Assembly: GCA_031276985.1 (NCBI GenBank)
Contig: JAISMA010000130.1
Location: 1-9,099, forward strand
Direction: 5' to 3'
DNA: 9,099 nucleotides
Source of the DNA: Helicobacteraceae bacterium
GTDB lineage: Bacteria > Campylobacterota > Campylobacteria > Campylobacterales > SZUA-545
Part shown: positions 4,564 to 9,099 of the stretch, piece by piece
Position numbering within the stretch: position 1 is the first letter of the stretch
Layout of the letters: each line of letters starts with the position of its first letter
Position numbers and translations under genes: made by a program
The notes under the pieces: generated by a model
What the model was told of the DNA's origin: nothing
The model's input: only the letters and a program-made list of their open reading frames with translations
Database searches by the model: none

Positions 4564-5289
4564 ATGGCGTTACGCGAGTTTTTAGGTCATACTTTTGTGT
4601 CGCAGGATAAGTCCTGTCCTTATCTGCTTGATAGGACGAGCGCGACGCAATATCACATCGGCGGCGTGAACAGCGTTATGTTCGCCAAACTGCTATCGCG
4701 CGGTTGGCGGCGTTTTGGACGGCTGTTTTTTCGCCCCGTGTGCGCCGCATGCGACGAATGCAAAAGCGCGCGCGTCGACGTCGATCGCTTTGAATTAAGC
4801 GGATCGTTCAGGCGGATTTTACGCAAAGGCGAAGCGCTTCGACTGGAGATTTCGCGCCCAATCGTGAGCGACGATCGCTTGGCGCTATACGATCGCTACC
4901 ACAAAGAGCGATCGATTTCTCGCGGCTGGGAGACCGAATCCGCCGATCCTACGGAATACTATTGCGCGTTTGCGGAATCTTCCGAAGATTACGGATACGA
5001 ATTCGCGTATTATTACCTTGATCGGTTGGTTTGCGTCGCGCTTACGGACATATTGCCGATTGGCGTTTCGGCGGTTTATTGCTATTACGAGCCTGAAATG
5101 CGATCGTTTTCGCTTGGAACTTACTCGGTTTTGCGGCAGGCGATGTTTGCCAAAGATCGCGGCGCGAAGCGGCTGTATTTGGGATATTGGGTGCAAAATA
5201 ACGCGAGTTTGGCGTACAAGGCGCGTTTTAAGCCGTTCGAGATATTGCGCGGCAGACCAGAGCTGGATCAGACTCCGATATGGGAATAA
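4564..5289 (+). CDS. bpt: Aspartate/glutamate leucyltransferase (Bpt)
   Basis: The 241-residue protein is a full-length Bpt, which transfers leucine from Leu-tRNA to proteins with N-terminal Asp or Glu, marking them for ClpS/ClpAP degradation (bacterial N-end rule). The N-terminal ATE_N domain shows CPYL (18-21), RGWRRFGRLFFRP (46-58) and the cysteine cluster CxxCxxC (60-66) followed by ARVDVDRF. The C-terminal ATE_C domain shows YYEPEMRSFSLGTYSVL, RLYLGYWV and YKARFKPFEIL, all hallmark positions. The start ATG at 4564 follows AAGGA with a five-base gap. It is soluble. A c-di-GMP-type HD-GYP gene begins 33 bases later on the same strand, but no functional tie is known. Confidence 0.95.
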   Translation: MALREFLGHTFVSQDKSCPYLLDRTSATQYHIGGVNSVMFAKLLSRGWRRFGRLFFRPVCAACDECKSARVDVDRFELSGSFRRILRKGEALRLEISRPIVSDDRLALYDRYHKERSISRGWETESADPTEYYCAFAESSEDYGYEFAYYYLDRLVCVALTDILPIGVSAVYCYYEPEMRSFSLGTYSVLRQAMFAKDRGAKRLYLGYWVQNNASLAYKARFKPFEILRGRPELDQTPIWE

Positions 5290-5322
5290 AATGTATTATA
5301 TGCTCAATAAAGCAACGTTGGG

Positions 5323-6153
5323 ATGAAGCATGTGGAACAGATAGAAATTAAAGACATATCAAAAGACGTCGCCGTCGCCCATACTTTCCAAAACTTGCGA
5401 TCGTTAAAAGACGGCGTATCGCCAAGCGCCGGAATAACGCGGGTTTTAGACGATCCGTCTTTGTCCGTAAGCGCAAAAAGCCGCGCAATCTACGACGAAA
5501 CAAGCAAAATTATCAACGATCTGTTTGAAAGCGATATAACGCCCGAAAAAATTCACGAAACCAAAAACAGCGTTAACGCAATGTTAAGCGGCGTTATAAG
5601 CAATAAAATCACGATCGCTTCGTTAATCAAAGTTAGCGCGTACGATTATTACACCTATACTCATTGCGTCAACGTAGGCGTTTATTCGGTTGGATTAGGC
5701 AAAGAAATTGGGCTGTCGCCAAAAGAGCTTGAGCGAATCGGCGCGGGCGCGATCTTGCACGATCTGGGCAAAGCAAAAGTGGATATTAACATCGTAAATA
5801 AACCGGGGCGGCTTACCGACGAAGAGTTTATCGAGATGAAAAAACATCCGGTTTACGGTTACGAAATATTAAAAGCGCAATTTGAGAACGACGAAATTGT
5901 TTTAACCAGCGTTAGACATCACCACGAAAAGATGAACGGATCGGGTTATCCCGACGGCATTATGGGCGATAATCTTAGCCTATACGCGCGCGTCGTAGCC
6001 GTATGCGATATTTTCGACGCGCTAACCACAAAACGAAGTTATAAACCCGCGCTTTCCACGTTTGAGGCGCTGAATTTAATGAAAAGTAAAATGTTAGCCG
6101 AATTGGATACGAAGTTATTAACGTATTTTATCCGCATGATGGGCAAAAGCTAA
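5323..6153 (+). CDS. HD-GYP domain protein, probable c-di-GMP phosphodiesterase
   Basis: Residues about 85-276 form a complete HD-GYP domain, which hydrolyses cyclic di-GMP to pGpG or GMP using a metal centre. Visible landmarks are His114 (THCVNVGVYS), the HD pair with HDLGK (146-150), NKPGRLTDEEF, KKHP (His175), RHHHE (199-202), GSGYPDG (206-212) and CDIFDALTTKRSYKPALS with Asp229. All expected metal-binding and signature positions are present, so it should be active. The N-terminal ~85 residues contain no receiver, PAS or membrane segment that I recognise; such N-termini are common in Campylobacterota HD-GYP proteins. The start ATG 5323 has no strong RBS; GTG 5332 is an alternative. It likely shares the bpt transcript. 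Confidence 0.9.
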   Translation: MKHVEQIEIKDISKDVAVAHTFQNLRSLKDGVSPSAGITRVLDDPSLSVSAKSRAIYDETSKIINDLFESDITPEKIHETKNSVNAMLSGVISNKITIASLIKVSAYDYYTYTHCVNVGVYSVGLGKEIGLSPKELERIGAGAILHDLGKAKVDINIVNKPGRLTDEEFIEMKKHPVYGYEILKAQFENDEIVLTSVRHHHEKMNGSGYPDGIMGDNLSLYARVVAVCDIFDALTTKRSYKPALSTFEALNLMKSKMLAELDTKLLTYFIRMMGKS

Positions 6154-6179
6154 CCTATCGATAGCCTGTTCTTGCCGCC

Positions 6180-6201
6180 ATTCTGCGCGTAGTCGCAGAA
6201 T
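6180..6201 (+). terminator. 8-bp perfect hairpin after the HD-GYP gene
   Basis: ATTCTGCG and CGCAGAAT pair perfectly around a six-base loop, 27 bases after the HD-GYP stop. It is well placed for a transcript end, but no T-run follows directly (the next bases are CTGCGCCCGCCC, with TTTCTTT 12 bases further), so a rho-independent role is uncertain. It could instead be a protein-binding palindrome or a phage-associated site, given the repressor relic that follows. Confidence 0.35.
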
Positions 6202-6219
6202 CTGCGCCCGCCCATTTCT

Positions 6220-6597
6220 TTGTATGCTACAAAACCAAGATCCGCATTCGTCGTTTTCGCGCTCCGTTCTTTTGGTTTACGCTATTCACGCCGCAAGGCG
6301 CAAGGCGCGATCCCTTATGATGAGATTATAGCCTTCTGTAACGCGCAAAATATATCGTTAGATTTAATCTTTGGCAATGGCGCGAATACTCAAAAATCCA
6401 CAATCATAGGCGACGCGATTAACGTTAACATAGGTAGCGGCGACGGCAACACAATCACGATCGGAGCGCGTGATTTTGCGGACGCAAGCGAGGCGACGGA
6501 AATCGTCAAAAATCTACGTTTCGCGCCTAAGCCTTATTTAGACGAGATATTATCTAAATTGCGTAAGTTTCGCGCTATCGCCGCGCCCGACCGCTAA
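6220..6597 (+). pseudogene. 5'-truncated phage CI-type repressor remnant
   Basis: From about residue 24 the frame reads RKAQGAIPYDEIIAFCNAQN, then ISLDLIFGN. That is the end of the helix-turn-helix domain of CI-like phage repressors (PF07022: recognition-helix end, then 'IPY-EI---C---ISLD-LL-G'). It is followed by an Asn/Gly/Ile-rich linker (IIGDAINVNIGSGDGNTITIG) and an amphipathic C-terminal helix. The first ~23 residues show no HTH in this or the other two forward frames, and the only start is a TTG without an RBS. There is no C-terminal peptidase (LexA-like) domain. I read it as a repressor gene that lost its 5' end; the junction is near 6285-6305. If expressed it could not bind DNA by the usual HTH. 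Confidence 0.55.
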
Positions 6598-6630
6598 CTT
6601 GAAAAGTTAGAGTATAATTTAGCAAAGGAG
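6594..6630 (+). promoter_or_regulatory. Promoter and RBS of the TPR gene
   Basis: A perfect -10 box TATAAT (6613-6618) follows a small hairpin CTAACTT-GAA-AAGTTAG (6594-6610) that begins at the repressor remnant's stop codon. The RBS AAAGGAG (6624-6630) is five bases before ATG 6636. No -35 box is evident, as is common in Campylobacterota. Transcription would start at about 6624-6626, giving a leader of only about 11 bases. The hairpin may terminate upstream transcription. Confidence 0.45.
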
Positions 6631-6635
6631 TTGCA

Positions 6636-7256
6636 ATGTTTAGACTGATTTGCGCCGCACTTTTAACCGCTTTTGTCGCGCTTGCCGACGCTGTAGATTG
6701 TGGGTTATGCTTGGATGGTGATTATAAAAAAACGGTATCCAATTGCGATCTTTTGATTGATCTCGATCCGAATAGCGCATTCGCCCATTATAATCGCGGA
6801 GACGCTTACTCTAATTTAGGCGACTATCGCAAAGCGATCGCAGATTTCACGCAAGCGCTCAAACTCGATCCGAACAATGACAATGCCGATATTGCTTATG
6901 CCGCTCGCGGAGACGCTTACGCTAATTTAGGCGATTATGGCAAAGCCATTGAAGATTACAACAGGGCGATTAAGCTCGAACCGAAATATGAGGGATATTA
7001 TAATAATCGCGGCGCGGCTTACTCTAATTTAGGCGACTATCGCAAAGCGATCTCGGATTTCACGCAAGCAATCAAGCTCGATCCGAACAGCGCCACCATC
7101 TTTATGCATGGCGCTATCGCCTACGGCAATCGCGGACTCGCTTACGCAAAGCTGGGCGATTACAAAGCCGCGACTAAAGACGCAAGGAAAGCATGCGAAC
7201 TTGGCGTATGCGATGCGTTGGCGCAACTAGGTAAAAACAAACTTATCCGCGACTAA
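6636..7256 (+). CDS. Secreted tetratricopeptide-repeat protein
   Basis: The 206-residue product starts with a Sec signal peptide (MFRLICAALLTAFVALADA, predicted cleavage after ADA at 19), so it should be periplasmic or exported. The rest is TPR: a partial repeat around 22-46, then full 34-residue-type repeats at about 47-80, 85-117, 119-151 and 161-190, each with the N-RG-AY--LGDY-KAI-DY--AI-LDP consensus. TPR arrays act as protein-protein scaffolds; the partner cannot be told. Two Cys pairs (22/25 and 37, 187/192) could form disulfides. RBS AAAGGAG supports the ATG at 6636. It stands alone, with its own promoter, converging on purM. Two repeats are nearly identical at DNA level. Confidence 0.88.
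   Translation: MFRLICAALLTAFVALADAVDCGLCLDGDYKKTVSNCDLLIDLDPNSAFAHYNRGDAYSNLGDYRKAIADFTQALKLDPNNDNADIAYAARGDAYANLGDYGKAIEDYNRAIKLEPKYEGYYNNRGAAYSNLGDYRKAISDFTQAIKLDPNSATIFMHGAIAYGNRGLAYAKLGDYKAATKDARKACELGVCDALAQLGKNKLIRD
6791..7088. repeat. Near-identical DNA repeats inside the TPR gene
   Basis: Two units of about 85 bases, at roughly 6791-6875 and 7004-7088, are 213 bases (71 codons) apart and almost identical; 36 bases in a row match exactly (6804-6839 and 7017-7052). The intervening TPR unit (from about 6905) is clearly more diverged. This indicates recent duplication of a two-repeat unit or gene conversion, and makes repeat-number change by recombination likely. Confidence 0.7.
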
Positions 7257-7379
7257 CCGCGCAAATCCCGCGCCCTTTGCGCCCTAATCGCGCCCTCGTT
7301 TTCGCGGTTTAGATACGGTTTTTTAGCGCCGCGTCTCCTAACGATAGCGTTTGGGCGAAGAAGGCAAAGAGGGCAAAGG

Positions 7380-8366
7380 TCAGACAAACTTCACCGATCG
7401 CTCTCCCGCCTCCAAATGCCCGATCGCGTAGCCGCCTACGGAAGCGGCGATCGCGTCGGCGTCGTTTTTATCCGCGATCCAAATCATTCCAACGCCCATA
7501 TTAAAGGTTCTAAACATCTCGTCTTGCGCGACGTATTGGCTCATTAGCTCGAAAATCGACTGCGATCTGATAGCCTTGCGTTCCACGACGGCTCTAACGC
7601 CTTCGCTTAACGATCGCGGCAGATTTTCCGATATGCCGCCGCCCGTGATATGCGCCAGCGCTTTTACGCGGTTTTTATGCGCCTTGAAGCGTTTAACGTA
7701 TATTTCGGTCGGCTTTAGCAAAACGTCGATTAACGTAGCGCCGTCAAAAGGATCGTCAAGTTTCATTCGCAACTTTTCAAAGAGCAATTTTCGCGCCAGC
7801 GAATAGCCGTTGCTATGCAAACCGGAGCTTGGCAGCGCGATCAAAACGTCGCCCGCTTCTAAGCGCGGCGGATTTGCGATTTCGTCCTCTTCGGCAATCC
7901 CAACCGCAAAGCCCGCCAGATCGAAATCTTTTGCATTATACATATCGGGCATTTCGGCGGTCTCGCCGCCAATCAGAGCGCAACCCGCTTCGCGGCAGCC
8001 TAGCGCTATGCCGTCAATCACCGCTTTTGCGTCGTCCGCTCTTAATTTGCCCGTCGCGTAGTAATCCAAGAAAAACAGCGGTTCGCCGCGATTGCATATC
8101 AGATCATTGACGCACATCGCTACCAAATCAATTCCAACGCTTCCAAAAACCTCCGCGTCGATCGCCAGCCTCAACTTCGTTCCCACGCCGTCCGTCGCGC
8201 CAAGCAAAACGGGCTTTTTGTAGCCGCTAGGCAGCCTAAAAGCGCCCGAAAACGAGCCGATAGAACCCAAAACGCCCTCGATAAACGTAGATTTTACCGA
8301 CGGCTTGATCGCCTCCACAAAAGCGTTTCCCGCGTCAATATCCACCCCGGCTTGCTTATAATCCAT
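7380..8366 (-). CDS. purM: Phosphoribosylformylglycinamidine cyclo-ligase (AIR synthetase)
   Basis: The 328-residue protein is a full-length PurM, which uses ATP to close the imidazole ring of FGAM, giving AIR in de novo purine synthesis. Landmarks are GATDGVGTKLRLA (56-68), VGIDLVAMCVNDLI (77-90), LIGGETAEMPDMY (131-143), SSGLHSNGYSLARKLL (180-195), HITGGGISENLPR (239-251) and FNMGVGM (288-294), covering the ATP-binding and dimer-interface positions. Start ATG 8366 has AAAGG about eight bases upstream and gives the standard N-terminus (DYKQAGVDIDAGNAFV). It is cytosolic, lies alone on the minus strand, converges with the TPR gene and diverges from the speE-like gene across 81 bases. Confidence 0.97.
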   Translation of the reverse strand: MDYKQAGVDIDAGNAFVEAIKPSVKSTFIEGVLGSIGSFSGAFRLPSGYKKPVLLGATDGVGTKLRLAIDAEVFGSVGIDLVAMCVNDLICNRGEPLFFLDYYATGKLRADDAKAVIDGIALGCREAGCALIGGETAEMPDMYNAKDFDLAGFAVGIAEEDEIANPPRLEAGDVLIALPSSGLHSNGYSLARKLLFEKLRMKLDDPFDGATLIDVLLKPTEIYVKRFKAHKNRVKALAHITGGGISENLPRSLSEGVRAVVERKAIRSQSIFELMSQYVAQDEMFRTFNMGVGMIWIADKNDADAIAASVGGYAIGHLEAGERSVKFV

Positions 8367-8447
8367 TGTCGCGCCTTTAATTTCAAAAAGCGATTTTAGC
8401 CTCGCCTTAATAAAGCCGTTTCAACCTCGCGGCGCTAAGATCGGCGT

Positions 8448-9053
8448 ATGACTATGAAAACAATTGTTGCGGAGACGGCGGCGCATATCCCGCTGTGCGT
8501 TATCGACGAGGCAAAATCGGCGCTTGTTTTAGGCGACGTTATCGACAAAACGCTAATCGACGAAATGGCAAAACACAAAATCGTCCCCGCGATCTGCTCC
8601 CTTCGCGCCGCAGATTTCGACTACGATCAAAACATAACGTGGAAAACGGGTTCAATCTCGATAAACGCGACGGATTTAGAAGGCGCTTTCGACCTAATCG
8701 TCGATCTAAGAGCGCAAAAACCAAACGCCGACGAAGCGCAAAAACTGCTTGCGAAATTGACCGATCGCGGCGTTTTGCTGAAGGCTTTCGGCGTATTGGA
8801 ACAAGAGCAGCTAAAAGCCTATCGATCGCGCCGCTTCGTTATGCCGTGCGCCCTTAGCGCGTTCGCGCCTCTCGACGGCGCGATTAGCGGCTTTGTGTTT
8901 GCTTCCGACAAATTCCATCCGATCGCCGATCTAAAACTGCAAAAAGCCGATATGCTGGATCGTTTAAGCTATTATTCAAGCGACACGCATAACGCCGCGT
9001 TCGCCATTCCGCCGTATATTCTGGCGCGATTCGACGAGCTTATCAAAAACTGA
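8448..9053 (+). CDS. speE: SpeE-family (spermidine synthase-like) protein, N-terminally short
   Basis: The C-terminal half matches my recollection of the Helicobacter pylori SpeE C-terminus: RRFVMPCALSAFAPLDGAIS, GFVFASDKFHPIADL, a 'LSYYSSDTHNAAFAIPPYI' ending. Residues 10-110 follow its Rossmann-like core (ALVLGD strand, VPAIC strand, FDLIVDLR strand, LTDRGVLLKAF strand). Spermidine synthases transfer aminopropyl groups from decarboxylated SAM to putrescine. This copy is 201 residues, versus about 262 in H. pylori, and lacks the whole N-terminal beta-strand oligomerisation domain. A stop TAA at 8436-8438 lies in frame just upstream of ATG 8448, so it cannot be extended. The glycine-rich SAM loop and acidic catalytic residues are not obvious, so aminopropyltransferase activity is doubtful. 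No strong RBS; ATG 8454 is an alternative start. Stop overlaps the next start (TGATG). Confidence 0.7.
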   Translation: MTMKTIVAETAAHIPLCVIDEAKSALVLGDVIDKTLIDEMAKHKIVPAICSLRAADFDYDQNITWKTGSISINATDLEGAFDLIVDLRAQKPNADEAQKLLAKLTDRGVLLKAFGVLEQEQLKAYRSRRFVMPCALSAFAPLDGAISGFVFASDKFHPIADLKLQKADMLDRLSYYSSDTHNAAFAIPPYILARFDELIKN

Positions 9054-9099
9054 TGCGTTTTACTTTGGATGCCGTTTGCCAAAACGCCCGCGCCTCGAC
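9053..9099 (+). CDS. tgt: N-terminal fragment, probable queuine tRNA-ribosyltransferase
   Basis: The ATG at 9053 overlaps the preceding stop by one base (TGATG), a classic coupled arrangement. The 15 readable residues, MRFTLDAVCQNARAS, fit the conserved Tgt N-terminus (M-F-L-A-D-NAR). Tgt exchanges guanine 34 for queuine or preQ1 in GU(N)-anticodon tRNAs. The fragment stops before any catalytic residue, so the call rests on this short pattern only and on a plausible start. Confidence 0.5.
   Translation, partial: MRFTLDAVCQNARAS

Noticed and set aside
4885..5326. Overlapping ORFs on both strands within bpt
   Set aside because: They are shadows of bpt, Arg/Ser-rich with no family pattern, whereas bpt matches its family over its full length.
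7576..8110. Plus-strand ORFs inside purM
   Set aside because: They are antisense shadows of a fully conserved purM, with biased Ser/Arg/Pro composition and no RBS.

Overview
The window looks like chromosomal DNA from a Campylobacterota (epsilonproteobacterial, Helicobacter-like) organism with unusually high GC for that group. The evidence is a compact SpeE-type protein whose C-terminal half matches the Helicobacter pylori form, a HemJ with the epsilonproteobacterial N-terminus, a Bpt leucyl-transferase and a HD-GYP protein. Most of the window is also strikingly rich in the palindrome CGATCG, with 22 copies by my manual count.

Layout. (1) Positions 1-1391: the start of a leftward gene diverges from a rightward three-gene cluster. 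The cluster encodes a short YbjQ/UPF0145-type protein, a membrane-anchored paralogue of it, and a protein with a type IV prepilin/pseudopilin N-terminus. (2) Positions 1392-2014: a gene-poor, decayed-looking spacer with three imperfect direct repeats, two degenerate REP-like palindromes and a long imperfect inverted repeat. (3) Positions 2015-3708, minus strand: a phage-like block. In transcription order it holds a repeat-rich, probably coiled-coil ORF ending in a C10 tract, a tail-fibre-like protein preceded by a cryptic lipoprotein signal sequence, and two small SD-led ORFs not much over 30 codons each. CGATCG is absent from 1523 to 4013, so this block is compositionally foreign. (4) Positions 3709-4060: a hairpin-rich intergenic stretch. 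(5) Positions 4061-6153: hemJ (minus) divergent from bpt and a catalytically complete HD-GYP gene (plus). (6) Positions 6220-6597: a 5'-truncated remnant of a phage CI-type repressor. (7) Positions 6636-7256: a secreted TPR protein with its own promoter and RBS. (8) Positions 7380-9099: purM (minus) divergent from a shortened spermidine-synthase homologue, whose stop overlaps the start of what looks like tgt.

The housekeeping genes (heme, purine, polyamine-like, tRNA modification, N-end rule, c-di-GMP) are ordinary. The most unusual material is the phage-like block: a tail-fibre-type domain architecture joined in frame to a lipobox with no standard start codon, next to a phase-variation-type C10 tract and an in-frame array of palindromic coding repeats. 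A CI-repressor fragment about 3 kb away may be a relic of the same or another phage. I see no tRNA, rRNA, CRISPR array or intact insertion sequence.
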